Of a DNA stretch of 64,000 nt, positions 53,305-61,616 are shown piece after piece. Source of the DNA: Pirellulales bacterium (lineage in GTDB: Bacteria; Planctomycetota; Planctomycetia; Pirellulales; PALSA-1355); the NCBI GenBank assembly GCA_022844125.1, contig JALHMI010000006.1, forward strand, positions 124,001 to 188,000. The letters are read 5' to 3'. The position numbers were made by a program, and so were the translations under genes. Positions within the stretch are counted from its first letter, which is position 1; the number at the start of each line of letters is the position of its first letter. The notes under the pieces were generated by a model that was not told where the DNA came from, made no database searches, and saw only the letters and a program-made list of their open reading frames with translations.

Positions 53305-53668
53305 GGCCGGTACCTCGACGACGGTGCAGTGAATCGTGCGTGCCACGTGGGTAGTCCTTCGGTAAGGTGAAGTGAGCAGCGGATAGGACCGCGGCTTTGC
53401 CAAGCAATTCGAGAACCGAACGACGCGGCGAAGCCAGGTTGACAGGACATGGCATCCGAAAAGCAATTCGCGGACCACTCGCCAGAATATTCCCGTGTGG
53501 GGCGCCGCGGGAACGGTCAGGAGAGCATGGCCGGTAACGACTTGCGCCGCCCGGGAAAACCGCGGCCGGTGCGAGATCGGGAGCGTATTCCGGGGACGCG
53601 ACACCGGCAAGTTTTGCAATCCGCTTGCAAGCCGAACGATCAACCTCGCTAGCAGCGCCGCGATTGGG
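53305..53668. other. Intergenic region
   Basis: 364 bases between the small hypothetical gene and the protease gene, both on the minus strand. Only a weak inverted repeat (GCAAG...CTTGC near 53610-53630). I see no gene. Confidence 0.35.
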
Positions 53669-54991
53669 TCAAGCGGCTTCGGATGTGGCGGGCTGCTTCT
53701 TGAGTTTTTCTTCCAGCGCTTCGAAGGCGCGCTTGAGTTGCGTGTCGAACTCGAGCGGGTTCTCGCCGGCCGCGGCGCCTGTCTCGCCGGGCGAGCGTTG
53801 TTGCACGACGTCGCGCTGGCGGCGCCGCTCCTCCATCGTGGCGGTTTGCTTCTCGTCGAGTTTCACTTCGTAGCCGGGCGTTGGTTTGACGCCCCATTCG
53901 TCGTCGGCTTCGCTCGATTCGAGGCGATGGATGTTCTTGCCGCTGGGGCGCCAGTAGCTGGCGATGGTGAGCTTGAGTAAGCTTTGGCCACCCTCGAGCG
54001 GAATGACGTTCTGCACCGTGCCTTTGCCCCATGTGCGGTCGCCGATGACGATCGCCCGATCGTGGTCCTGCAGGCAAGCGGCGACGATTTCGGCAGCGCT
54101 TGCGCTCTTGTCATTGACGAGAATCACGAGCGGCAGGTCTTGGTACTGGCCGGTGCCATCGGCCTCGGCCTGGCGGCGCACACGCTCGTCGCGGCCGCGC
54201 GTGGTCACGATCACGGCGCCTGCCGGCAGGAACATGTTACAGATCTCCTCGGCGCCTTGCAGCAATCCGCCGGGATTATTGCGCATGTCGAGAATCACGC
54301 CGCGAGCGCCTTGCTCGGTGAGTCGAGCCAGCGCTTGCTGCAGTTCCTCGACGGTCGTTTCGCCGAACGAATTGAGCCGGACGTAGCCAATCTTGTTGGC
54401 GCCGGGAAGGAAGAAGTTCCACGCGCCGTCCGCATCGCGCGTGTCGCCGAGTACCGAGTCGACGCGAATCCGCGCGCGAACCAGGTCGAACGTGAGCGGG
54501 TCGTCCTGGCCATCGCGCAGCACGGAGAGCGACACGCTTTCGCCGGGCTTGCCGCGCAGCCAGCCGACAATCTCATTGAGCGGTTTGCCGGCGGTGGGCT
54601 TGCCGTCGATCGTGACGATCTTGTCGCCGGCTCGCATGCCTGCTTTATAGGCCGGCGTGCCCACGAGTGGGCTCATGACGGTGAGCTGTTTCTCTTCGCC
54701 TTCGAGACTCACCTCGATGCCGATGCCGCCATACTGCTGGTCGATCGCTTCCTGAAACTGGTTCGCCTGCGTGCGCGGCAGGAAAGCGGAGTACTCATCG
54801 AGCCGGCCGATCATGCCGTCGAGCGCGCCTTCAAACAGCTTCTGATCGTCGACCGGTTCGACGTAGTAGCGGTCGATCGTGTCGAGCACCTCGCTGAACC
54901 AGCGGCCGTACGGATTGCGATCCGCCCGTTCGTAACAGGCGATCGAACCGATGGTTACGAGAAAGATGATCCACAACGTGCGGCGCGGCAT
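53669..54991 (-). CDS. C-terminal processing peptidase (S41A)
   Basis: 440-residue serine protease of the CtpA/Prc family, cleaving proteins at their C terminus outside the cytoplasm. One N-terminal membrane helix or uncleaved signal (LWIIFLVTIGSIACYE; a Cys at 19 gives a loose lipobox), PDZ domain (~75-165, with TVMSPLVGTPAYKAGMRAGD), catalytic domain with LDMRNNPGG, Ser298 (NDKSASAAEI) and Lys323 (TWGKGTVQ), 25 residues apart as in E. coli Prc. The last ~60 residues are charged. Transcribed toward the small hypothetical gene. Confidence 0.95.
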   Translation of the reverse strand: MPRRTLWIIFLVTIGSIACYERADRNPYGRWFSEVLDTIDRYYVEPVDDQKLFEGALDGMIGRLDEYSAFLPRTQANQFQEAIDQQYGGIGIEVSLEGEEKQLTVMSPLVGTPAYKAGMRAGDKIVTIDGKPTAGKPLNEIVGWLRGKPGESVSLSVLRDGQDDPLTFDLVRARIRVDSVLGDTRDADGAWNFFLPGANKIGYVRLNSFGETTVEELQQALARLTEQGARGVILDMRNNPGGLLQGAEEICNMFLPAGAVIVTTRGRDERVRRQAEADGTGQYQDLPLVILVNDKSASAAEIVAACLQDHDRAIVIGDRTWGKGTVQNVIPLEGGQSLLKLTIASYWRPSGKNIHRLESSEADDEWGVKPTPGYEVKLDEKQTATMEERRRQRDVVQQRSPGETGAAAGENPLEFDTQLKRAFEALEEKLKKQPATSEAA

Positions 54992-55149
54992 GGCGGAGAG
55001 CCTCTGAAACGTTCCTTGGGACAGGCGGCACTTGTATCCTACCCCGGGATGCGAAAGGCGGCAAAGCGGCTGGAGAATCTGCCAGCACGGCGGTGCCGGG
55101 GGTGGCTGTTTTGCTCGTTGAAATGTGGCCAGCGGTTGTGGTAGTCTCG

Positions 55150-55300
55150 CGCTTGCTCAGCCGCTTATGCCGCGCTGAGAACGATCACCCGATGTGATCG
55201 GGGTATCCGAAAGAGCTCGGCACGCAAGCGAGTGACTGGAAGAGCCCGTAGCTGCTTGTGCGTTTTGACACGCATGGAGCGGTTGCGGGCTCTTTTTTTT
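55150..55300 (+). ncRNA. Structured RNA ending in a strong intrinsic terminator (candidate riboswitch-like leader or sRNA)
   Basis: The sequence folds into a closed multi-arm element followed by a terminator. P1: CGCTTGC (55150-55156) pairs perfectly with GCAAGCG (55224-55230). Enclosed arms: CTCAGC/GCTGAG (55156-55161, 55174-55179), a perfect 7-bp hairpin CGATCAC/GTGATCG (55182-55188, 55194-55200) and CCGA/TCGG (55207-55210, 55217-55220). Then comes a ~21-bp hairpin, base GAGCCCG/CGGGCTC (55242-55248, 55286-55292), tip TGCGT/ACGCA (55259-55263, 55270-55274), with eight Ts (55293-55300). The toxin Shine-Dalgarno starts 11 bases later. Aptamer-plus-terminator ahead of a gene is the build of a transcriptional riboswitch; a free small RNA is the alternative. 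It matches no class I know. Confidence 0.65.
55242..55300 (+). terminator. Intrinsic terminator immediately before the toxin gene
   Basis: Long hairpin (7 GC-rich base pairs at the base, further G-U-tolerant pairs, and a 5-bp tip with a six-base loop) followed by a T8 run. Its position, 24 bases before the toxin start codon, implies transcription of the toxin is conditional or starts elsewhere. Confidence 0.9.
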
Positions 55301-55323
55301 GCTCGCACCGAAAGGAGGGACGG

Positions 55324-56748
55324 ATGCGAGTACTGGAAGAGAGAGCGGCGGGACGAGTTCGCAGCACACCGAGCGCCGCGAAACGATTTGCGGATGCACT
55401 GCTTGGGAGAACTTCCACGCAGGCTGTTGCGCCGGCGGAACGTGAAGGCGTCAACCGGCCATCGCGGCCTGAGCAGTCACGATTGATCGAGCATTTCCGC
55501 TGGCTGATGGCGATCGTGCCATCGCGAGCGGGACTGTATCAGCAACAGCTCGAAGAGCGGCTGGCTGAGGAAGAGTCTGTTCGCAGCGAATCGTGCACGT
55601 TTGCTGCTTTGCTATTGGAAGCCGAGTGGGACGCCTCGAAGCATCCGCGCCGTGGCGGGCCGCCGAATGGCGGCTGGTTTGCGGATAAGGGAACGGGCAC
55701 GACGGCGACAGGTGGTCGAGGTCTGCAAGTCGCGCAGGTGAGTCACAAGCCTAGTCAGTCCAATTCGGGGCAGAAGTCGTTTCTCGGCAAGATTGTGGAT
55801 CGCAATCGACAACTCGACGACCTCACCGGCGGCCCGGCGAAGGCGACCGAGCTTGCGAAGGATCTGGCAGACACACCCCGGAGAGTTCGGTCGAACATCA
55901 AAGCGACGTTAGACCTTGCGCGAGACGTTGCCGCGGGTTTTGAGTCGGGCTTGAAGACGGGTGAGAAAGCACTCATCAACGGCGGTGCTACTGCCATTAA
56001 GAATGTCGCCACGCTCGGACTCAGCACGAGCCAACTCGAATTGATCGCGGTCACAGACGAGGACCGCGCAAACGGTTACGACACGGCCGTCGCAATCGCC
56101 ACGGCCAGCGGCGAGGTGCTGATTACCGTAGGCACCGGCGGTCTCGCCGCCGCACTGAAGAACGGTGGCACCGTAGCCAGAGCAGCCAGCGGAGTGCTCG
56201 TTGCATATGACGCGGCGGGCAACGCGGTCGGTGTGGTGCAGGGAGTCTATGACGCCGCGACCAACGGTGTAAGCGTCCGCAATGCCGCGAGCACTACGGC
56301 GAATGCGCTAGGGTTACCAGCCAATGTTCGCTCGATAGGTGAAATGGCAAAGCCGCGGGCAAACGCCGAGCCGGTCACCTCTACGCCCGCCGCTAGGCAG
56401 GTGTCTCGTCCACCGCGACTGGAACCCTTTGTGCCTGGTTCGAAAACACTGGGGGTTGTCCGCAGCGATGCGGGTGAGTTTTCAATCCAGAGCGGCCGAC
56501 CGGGTCCGGCGGCTTCCATGCCCAAAGGTAGCCCTGGTTTCAATGCGATAACCTCCACGCACGTAGAGGGGCATACCGCCGCGTATATGCGCCAGAACGC
56601 GATTCAAGAGGCCACCGTATATATCAACAACCCCAGGATTTGCCTGCCCTGTCGACAGAATCTCGCCCACATGCTGCCGCCGAACTCTAAACTGACAATA
56701 GTTCTTCCTGACGGAAGTTCGGAAACGTTCGTAGGAAACTCCCGATGA
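55324..56748 (+). CDS. Polymorphic toxin with C-terminal DddA/SCP1.201-type deaminase domain
   Basis: 474 residues. GGAGGG lies 5 bases before the ATG. No signal peptide. Domain order: unassigned N-terminal helical part (1-110) with a WDASKHPRRGG motif then GGWFADKG (~120), Gly/Ser linker, helical pre-toxin region with hydrophobic Ala/Gly stretches (~165-355), Pro-rich linker, and a toxin tip (~395-474). The tip carries STHVEGHTAAYMRQN (His413, catalytic Glu415) and RICLPCRQN (Cys440, Cys443), the zinc ligands of the SCP1.201-like deaminase family that includes the DNA cytosine deaminase DddA, then MLPPNSKLTIVLPDGS and ETFVGNS as in DddA. Inferred activity: cytosine deamination in DNA or RNA of a competitor. 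Its stop overlaps the Imm1 start (ATGA). Confidence 0.85.
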   Translation: MRVLEERAAGRVRSTPSAAKRFADALLGRTSTQAVAPAEREGVNRPSRPEQSRLIEHFRWLMAIVPSRAGLYQQQLEERLAEEESVRSESCTFAALLLEAEWDASKHPRRGGPPNGGWFADKGTGTTATGGRGLQVAQVSHKPSQSNSGQKSFLGKIVDRNRQLDDLTGGPAKATELAKDLADTPRRVRSNIKATLDLARDVAAGFESGLKTGEKALINGGATAIKNVATLGLSTSQLELIAVTDEDRANGYDTAVAIATASGEVLITVGTGGLAAALKNGGTVARAASGVLVAYDAAGNAVGVVQGVYDAATNGVSVRNAASTTANALGLPANVRSIGEMAKPRANAEPVTSTPAARQVSRPPRLEPFVPGSKTLGVVRSDAGEFSIQSGRPGPAASMPKGSPGFNAITSTHVEGHTAAYMRQNAIQEATVYINNPRICLPCRQNLAHMLPPNSKLTIVLPDGSSETFVGNSR

Positions 56749-57149
56749 AGACTACATTCGCTGATCTGCAGAACGAAGACAATTCACGTAACGGTATGCA
56801 GATTGATGATCCGCAACACGCACGCACGCTGCTCATCGAACTCGCGTCCACAGGGGTGTCGAGCGCGTGCCAATTCACAAACGACCGTGGTAAGAGCTTG
56901 ATTGTGGGCGTGAGCCCGTCACTGGGCTTTGTTCAGTACACGACCGACGATGGTCTGCCGCCATGCTTGATGGCGATGGCGGCTTCCGCAAGCTCGGAGC
57001 AGCGAGATTTGGAGTTTGCGATTGGCGATACAATGACGCCGATTGCCGGCAAGTATTTGGTGCCGATTGAGGTGGTCGCCGCCGCCGTAGAAGACTTCAT
57101 TGCCACTGGACAACGAAGTGACCGCGTGACTTGGGCCGAATTCGAGTGA
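56745..57149 (+). CDS. Imm1-type immunity protein for the deaminase toxin
   Basis: 134-residue cytoplasmic protein. Position (start inside the toxin stop codon) and pattern fit Imm1, the immunity family commonly paired with SCP1.201 deaminases: LIVGVSPSLGFVQYTTDDGL in the middle, MTPIAGKYLVPIEVVAAAVE before a final helix-turn, and the C-terminal DFIATGQRSDRVTWAEFE, equivalent to the FLETG-x-RPxxVxWEE ending of Imm1. Expected to bind and block the deaminase domain. Composition is less GC-biased than the surrounding housekeeping genes. Confidence 0.8.
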   Translation: MKTTFADLQNEDNSRNGMQIDDPQHARTLLIELASTGVSSACQFTNDRGKSLIVGVSPSLGFVQYTTDDGLPPCLMAMAASASSEQRDLEFAIGDTMTPIAGKYLVPIEVVAAAVEDFIATGQRSDRVTWAEFE

Positions 57150-57534
57150 TTAAACAGTTCGCGCACGCGTGAGACATGTGCGGAGCGCGTACGAACAAAC
57201 GCGTTTTGCATTCTGATGGGTTGCAAGACTGGTACTCGTGCCTTGCGAAACTTTCGAGGACATCTCCCACGATTGCGCTGGTCAAGACCTGGTCGCCGAT
57301 GTGCCCGAGGAGGTGTAAGAAAACCTCGTGAGTGTTGACACACCATTGGTGTTTAAGTTCGACCATTGGCTGTCGGCACCAGCGGTGGAATCCCCGCCGT
57401 TGTCGAGAGAGTACGTTGCCTATACAGCACTGCGAATGGCTGCCGATTTTGCCGAATACGAGCCGGTTGAATCCGCGCAAGTCGGGCGAGTCGTACGGCG
57501 TCCCTGGAACAGTGCGACTGGAGGAATAAAACCA
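57150..57534 (+). other. Gene-remnant region between immunity genes
   Basis: 385 bases without a clear gene. One plus frame is stop-free from 57319 to 57534 (TPLVFKFDHWLSAPAVES then SREYVAYTALRMAADFAEYE) and, across a single TAA at 57316, continues upstream for 33 more codons (PCETFEDISHDCAGQDLVAD). The composition is protein-like, so it may be a broken immunity or toxin-tip gene. It runs in frame into the next gene. No family recognised. Confidence 0.4.
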
Positions 57535-57919
57535 ATGGAACACATCTTTGTGGTGAGAGCGGACTTCAGTCCCTTTGATGCCGAGAGGTGAGGAAATCTT
57601 TCGAGCAGCGCCCGAGTTTCGAAAGATTAGGACAAACTTACCTGCTGGTTGTCCACTTGAAGGTCAATATGGAACGGGAGATCATTCCCTCCAGGTTGCC
57701 CTCAGCGAGAATGCGACAGCGATAACATTATCGTGGACATCGGCGACGGCATTAGAGGCCGCTCTATTACTCCGGCGTGGTCTTGCTGAGGAACTAAGAA
57801 TGTTCGACTCCCAGTATTCCTTCGACCTGATCCTTCGAGAATCCACTACGCTGGATGAGCATCACAGGGCAACCAACGCGTCCCTGGCGGAAGATCCTCA
57901 CAAGTTGGCAGGCGACTGA
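57535..57919 (+). pseudogene. Immunity-type gene interrupted by a +1 frameshift
   Basis: ATG 57535 has GGAGG 10 bases upstream and reads MEHIFVVRADFSPFDAER, then a TGA at 57589-57591. Skipping one base at AGG-TGA continues as EEIFRAAPEFRKIRTNLPAG through ALEAALLLRRGLAEELRMFD to YSFDLILRESTTLDEHHRAT. The joined protein (~127 residues) aligns end to end with the intact gene at 57964 (for example AALLLRRG against AALLLQKK; YSFDLIL against YTFDLKL). Either a frameshift mutation, a sequencing error or programmed +1 shifting at a rare-Arg/stop pair. Function presumed immunity by position; no named family. Confidence 0.6.
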
Positions 57920-57963
57920 GGTAATAGAGGTACAGACGCGATTCGTCGAGAGAGTACGGGTCT

Positions 57964-58335
57964 ATGCAAAGCATCATCTTATGGCGCGAAGACGAGCTGG
58001 ATTTCGAGCCTTCCGAGGTCGAGCACGTGTTCCGCACGCAGGCCGGATTCGACCAAGTTTGGTTTAATGAGCCCGGCGGAGCGCTTATCGAGGCACAGTA
58101 CTCAAGTGCGCCCGACAACTACTATGTTCTCGTGCGACTATCTGGAGATCGACGAATGATATCGATTTCAAGCGTTTCTGATGATTCGTTGCAGGCTGCC
58201 CTTCTATTACAGAAAAAACTTCAATCGCCACTTCGAATCATGAACGACGACTATACCTTTGACCTGAAGCTTGGCGACTACGCATCTTTAGACGAGCTGA
58301 ACGCGGCGATCGAGGCGGCAGAGCAAGATATCTAG
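57964..58335 (+). CDS. Immunity-type protein, intact paralogue
   Basis: 123-residue acidic cytoplasmic protein, MQSIILWREDELDFEP start, SDDSLQAALLLQKKLQSPLR middle and DYTFDLKLGDYASLDELNAA near the end. Homologous over its whole length to the frameshifted gene 45 bases upstream, so the two arose by tandem duplication. Its lower GC and A/T-ending codons differ from thrS and folC, pointing to transfer. Tandem, divergent small acidic genes behind a polymorphic toxin are usually orphan immunity genes; this is inference, as I do not recognise the family. Confidence 0.65.
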   Translation: MQSIILWREDELDFEPSEVEHVFRTQAGFDQVWFNEPGGALIEAQYSSAPDNYYVLVRLSGDRRMISISSVSDDSLQAALLLQKKLQSPLRIMNDDYTFDLKLGDYASLDELNAAIEAAEQDI

Positions 58336-58366
58336 TCGCGTGAAGAGCGGCGCACGGAGAAACGCA

Positions 58367-60376
58367 CTAATACTCATGCGCTCCGCCGCGCTCACCGAGG
58401 CCGGTGGATTGCTTTTCAGCAACCTGGCGAACTTCCTTCGCGGCCACTTCGGCCTGGAACTTGGCGATCGCTTCGGCAAGGGGCATCGCGCCCAGGTCGC
58501 CGGAGATGCGATCGCGAACGCTGACCGTGCCGCTCTCGGCGTCGCGCGGACCGACCACGAGCATGTACGGAATCAGCTCCAATTGTGCATCGCGAATCTT
58601 CGAACCCAGCTTCTCCGCCCGGAAGTCGCCGGTCACGCGCATGCCAGCGGCGCGAAGTTGCTCCTCGACTTTGCGTCCGTACTCCTCGGACTTTTCGCTC
58701 ACGGTCAGCACCCGAACCTGCTCGGGCGCCAGCCAAAGCGGAAACGCGCCGGCGAAGTGTTCGATCAGCACGCCGACGAAGCGTTCCAGCGAACCCAGCG
58801 GCGCGCGGTGGATCATCACGGGCTGATGCGGCTGATTGTCGGCGCCGATGTACTCGAGGCCGAAACGCTCCGGGCTCGGCAGGTTGTAGTCAAGCTGCAC
58901 GGTGCCGAGTTGCCATTCGCGGCCCAGGCAGTCGCTCACGACGAAGTCGGCCTTGGGACCATAGAACGCTGCTTCGCCGCGCTCAATGTCGAGATTCGGC
59001 AGGTTCATGTCGCGGCAGACCTTCTCCAGGGTCTTTTCCGCGCGCTCCCAGACGGCGTCGCTGCCGACGTACTTGTCGCTGGTCGGATCGCGGAAGCCAA
59101 GCCGCACGCGATAGTCATTCATGCCCAGCGCTTTGAGCACGCCCTGGGTCATCTCGATGCAACCGCGGAATTCATCGCCGACCTGCTCCTCGGTACAGAA
59201 CAAATGCGCATCGTCCTGAGTGAAGCCGCGCACGCGGGTCATGCCGCCCAGTTCGCCCGACTGCTCGTAGCGATACACGGTACCGAACTCGGCCAGCCGC
59301 ACCGGCAGGTCGCGATAACTGCGCGGCTTCGCTTTGTAGATCATGATGTGGTGCGGGCAGTTCATCGGCTTGAGCAGGTAGCGCTCATCTTCCGACATCA
59401 CGATCGGCTTGAACTGGCTGTCGGAGTAGTAGGGGAAGTGGCCCGAGATCTGATAGAGCTCGACGCGGCCGATGTGTGGGGTGTAAACGCCCAGGTAGCC
59501 GCGTTTGGTGAGCTCTTCGCGAAGAAAAGCCTCCAAAAGTCCGCGAACTGCCGCCCCCTTGGGGAGCCACAGCACCAGGCCCGCGCCGACGAGACCGGGA
59601 TTTGTGGTGAACAGATCGAGCTGTTTGCCGAGCACACGGTGATCGCGGCGCTTGGCTTCTTCGACTCGCTTCAGGTGTTCTTCCAGTTCTTCCTTGCTGA
59701 ACCAGGCGGTTCCGTAAAGCCGCTGGAGCTGTTGCCGCTGGGCATCGCCCTTCCAGTATGCGCCCGCAATCGACAGCAGCTTGAACGCGCCGATGGCGCC
59801 GGCGCTGGGAATATGCGGGCCGCGGCAGAGGTCGATGAACTCACCCTGACGATAGAACGAGAGGGTCGGATGCTCGGCGAGCCCCACGTTGATGTGTTCA
59901 ACCTTGAGGGTTTGCCCCAGATCCTGGCAGATGGCCATCGCCTTGTCGCGCGGCTCTTCGATCCGCTCGAAAGGCTCGTTGGCTTTGATGATCTTGGCCA
60001 TCTCGGCTTCGATCGCCGGGAAGTCTTCTTCCGAGAGCGGCCGCTTGAGCTCGAAGTCGTAGTAGAACCCGCTGTCGGTTGTGGGACCGAACGCCAGTTG
60101 CACGCCGTCGAACAGCCGCATCACGGCCCGGGCCATGACGTGGGCGGCCGAGTGGCGCATGACGGCCAGCGCTTCGGGGTCTTTCTTGGTGAGTAGCCGC
60201 AGCGAGACTTCGCCTTCGGAGGGCAGGGGGGCGCTTGCGCCGACGACCTTGCCATCGACTTCGGCCGCGAGCGTGGCCTTGGCGAGCCCGGCGCCAATTT
60301 CCGCCGCCACTTCGATCGGCCGCACCGGCCGCGCGTATTCTCGAACCGACCCGTCGGGCAATTTGACCTTGAGCAT
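58367..60376 (-). CDS. thrS: Threonyl-tRNA synthetase
   Basis: 669-residue class II synthetase charging tRNA-Thr. Order: TGS domain (1-65, [14 protein letters not shown]), editing domain with [11 protein letters not shown] (HxxxH) and the second site CRGPHIP (~75-225), catalytic core with motif 2 [10 protein letters not shown] (zinc Cys) and [14 protein letters not shown], motif 3 [19 protein letters not shown], and the anticodon-binding domain. Length is normal. The first ATG in the long open frame would be 60538, but the TGS start fixes 60376. A structured leader precedes it. Confidence 0.97.
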   Translation of the reverse strand: MLKVKLPDGSVREYARPVRPIEVAAEIGAGLAKATLAAEVDGKVVGASAPLPSEGEVSLRLLTKKDPEALAVMRHSAAHVMARAVMRLFDGVQLAFGPTTDSGFYYDFELKRPLSEEDFPAIEAEMAKIIKANEPFERIEEPRDKAMAICQDLGQTLKVEHINVGLAEHPTLSFYRQGEFIDLCRGPHIPSAGAIGAFKLLSIAGAYWKGDAQRQQLQRLYGTAWFSKEELEEHLKRVEEAKRRDHRVLGKQLDLFTTNPGLVGAGLVLWLPKGAAVRGLLEAFLREELTKRGYLGVYTPHIGRVELYQISGHFPYYSDSQFKPIVMSEDERYLLKPMNCPHHIMIYKAKPRSYRDLPVRLAEFGTVYRYEQSGELGGMTRVRGFTQDDAHLFCTEEQVGDEFRGCIEMTQGVLKALGMNDYRVRLGFRDPTSDKYVGSDAVWERAEKTLEKVCRDMNLPNLDIERGEAAFYGPKADFVVSDCLGREWQLGTVQLDYNLPSPERFGLEYIGADNQPHQPVMIHRAPLGSLERFVGVLIEHFAGAFPLWLAPEQVRVLTVSEKSEEYGRKVEEQLRAAGMRVTGDFRAEKLGSKIRDAQLELIPYMLVVGPRDAESGTVSVRDRISGDLGAMPLAEAIAKFQAEVAAKEVRQVAEKQSTGLGERGGAHEY

Positions 60377-60436
60377 GGGGTTCCGTCTTTCAGAGAGGGG
60401 AGCCGCGGCCGGAATGAATTCCATCGGATCAGGAGT

Positions 60437-60480
60437 CCGCCGTCCGCGTCGATACAAAGGACGCGAAACAAGGACGGCGG
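60437..60480 (-). promoter_or_regulatory. Hairpin in the thrS leader
   Basis: CCGCCGTCC pairs with GGACGGCGG (9 bp) and, inside, GCGTC with GACGC (5 bp) with a 9-base loop and a 7-base one-sided bulge. It lies 61-104 bases before the thrS start, within the likely 5' UTR. ThrRS mRNAs often carry leader structures for autoregulation; this role is inferred. No T run. Confidence 0.45.
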
Positions 60481-60632
60481 GTTCAGGCTCGCCGGGTCTC
60501 CACGCCGCAAAGTATAAGTTTCTCGCGCAATCGAGCAATGGCGTGGCGTGGCTGCCGAGTATCGTCTGCCGGTGCCTCTTGCACAGCGAAACAGGATTGG
60601 CTGTCCCGAGGTTTTCCCGGGAAAGCGGGCGT

Positions 60633-60661
60633 TTGACCCCGAACGAGACGCCATGTAAAAT
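60633..60661 (+). promoter_or_regulatory. Sigma-70-type promoter of tRNA-Val
   Basis: TTGACC (60633-60638), 17-base spacer, TAAAAT (60656-60661). A 12-base palindrome TTTCCCGGGAAA (60613-60624) sits just upstream of the -35. Transcription would start near 60668, 66 bases before the tRNA. Confidence 0.8.
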
Positions 60662-60733
60662 TCTGGACTCTTGTGTGTCACAAAGGCCGATGGGCAGCGG
60701 GGATGCGTCCGCTTGCGAAGCTTTTATGACTGC

Positions 60734-60807
60734 GGGCGATTAGCTCAGTTGGTTAGAGCACTAGCTCGACAAGCTAGGGGTCATAGGTTCGAGTCCTATA
60801 TCGCCCA
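60734..60807 (+). tRNA. tRNA-Val (anticodon GAC)
   Basis: Complete cloverleaf: acceptor GGGCGAT/ATCGCCC (7 bp), D arm GCTC/GAGC, anticodon arm CTAGC-TCGACAA-GCTAG with GAC at 60768-60770, T arm ATAGG-TTCGAGT-CCTAT, discriminator A at 60807. CCA is not fully encoded (CCT follows). It carries its own promoter and terminator and was used as an integration site. Confidence 0.97.
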
Positions 60808-61366
60808 CCTCCCGGGTATGCAGTTTCTCGCACAGAGACGCGGGGACCGGTAATTCCCGGGTTTTTTTATGCGCGGGTGGTGGGGCGTGCGGGTCGCTGC
60901 GACTTGCTGCGTGCGCCTGCTGCGCCGGATTCTGCGCCGCCTCGTCCGAGCCGATTGCTTTAGCGAAGTCGGCATCAGTTACCTGCCAGTAGTGCCTGTT
61001 CGCTACCAGCGTCGAGTGTCCGAGCCACGCCGCGGCGACGTGAGCGGGATGCTCGCTAGCGAGTTCGGTGGCCCTGCTCGCCCGCAGTTTATGAAATAGC
61101 TTCGGCCAGGGGGACACCCCAGCCTTTTCGAGAATCCGCGTTAGTTGAGTCCGCAGATTGGCATTGGCAGACCGGTACCGCTGGATGACGTGAATCGCAC
61201 CAGGCTTGGCGTTGTCCCAGGCGAGCTCGAGATACGGTCGCTGTTCGGGAAAGATCGGGATCGTGCGAGTGCCCTTGCCCGCGTGGTGCTCGATCTTGGC
61301 ACTTCGGTCCCCCTCCCGCGACGCGGACGCGGACGTTCTGGCGGGCGCCCCTGATGTTCGTCGCAC
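60761..61366 (-). pseudogene. Truncated tyrosine-recombinase (integrase), C-terminal part, ending inside tRNA-Val
   Basis: From about KIEHHAGKGTRTIPIFPEQ (61310) onward the frame reads as the C-terminal catalytic half of a planctomycete phage integrase: box II HKLRASRATEL (His, Arg), WLGHS and the nucleophile Tyr in HYWQVTDADF, then the family tail QNPAQQAHA. The N-terminal two thirds, including the box I Arg, are missing; the 19 residues before KIEHH are not homologous. The stop lies inside the tRNA gene and the last residues (IGLEPMTPSLSS) are antisense tRNA, the usual arrangement of an integrase with its attachment site in a tRNA. It marks the edge of a former island and cannot be active. 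Confidence 0.8.
60841..60868 (+). terminator. Intrinsic terminator of tRNA-Val
   Basis: CGGGGA (60841-60846) pairs with TTCCCG (60854-60859, one G-U), followed by GG and a T7 run (60862-60868). It lies 34 bases after the tRNA. Confidence 0.75.
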
Positions 61367-61616
61367 GGACCGGGATTGCCGTTCTCGTATTGGCCGAAAT
61401 CAGCCGCGAGCCGCTTGCGCGATTCCTGGACTAGACCGAGATTTACTACGGTTTTCTTGTTGATCGGTGACCGCTGGGATATTCTATTAGACGGAGAAGT
61501 CGGCACGTGGCTGTGCCGGGAAGCGGGAAAGTCAGCACCACTCGCGTGGCGGAATTTCGGCAAGGTGCGCAGAGGCAGTCGGCTTCAGGTCTCCGACGCA
61601 AGTGGAGCGAAAGTTA

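Noticed and set aside
55150..55230. TPP riboswitch, from a CTGAGA motif in the structured RNA
   Set aside because: The second conserved TPP part (CCTGATCTGGATAAT-like) is missing and the helix order differs.
55150..55230. A tRNA-like cloverleaf in the same RNA
   Set aside because: A 7-bp closing stem with three arms is tempting, but arm lengths and loops (12, 5 and 6 bases) do not fit a tRNA and no TTC-type T loop is present.
55258..55323. Upstream GTG start of the toxin at 55258
   Set aside because: It would translate through the terminator hairpin and T8 run and has no Shine-Dalgarno, whereas ATG 55324 has GGAGGG.
58340..60196. 618-codon plus-strand frame opposite thrS
   Set aside because: Antisense shadow of a GC-rich conserved gene; same for the long frames at 47231-48604, 53984-55144, 6659-7735 and 3751-4923.
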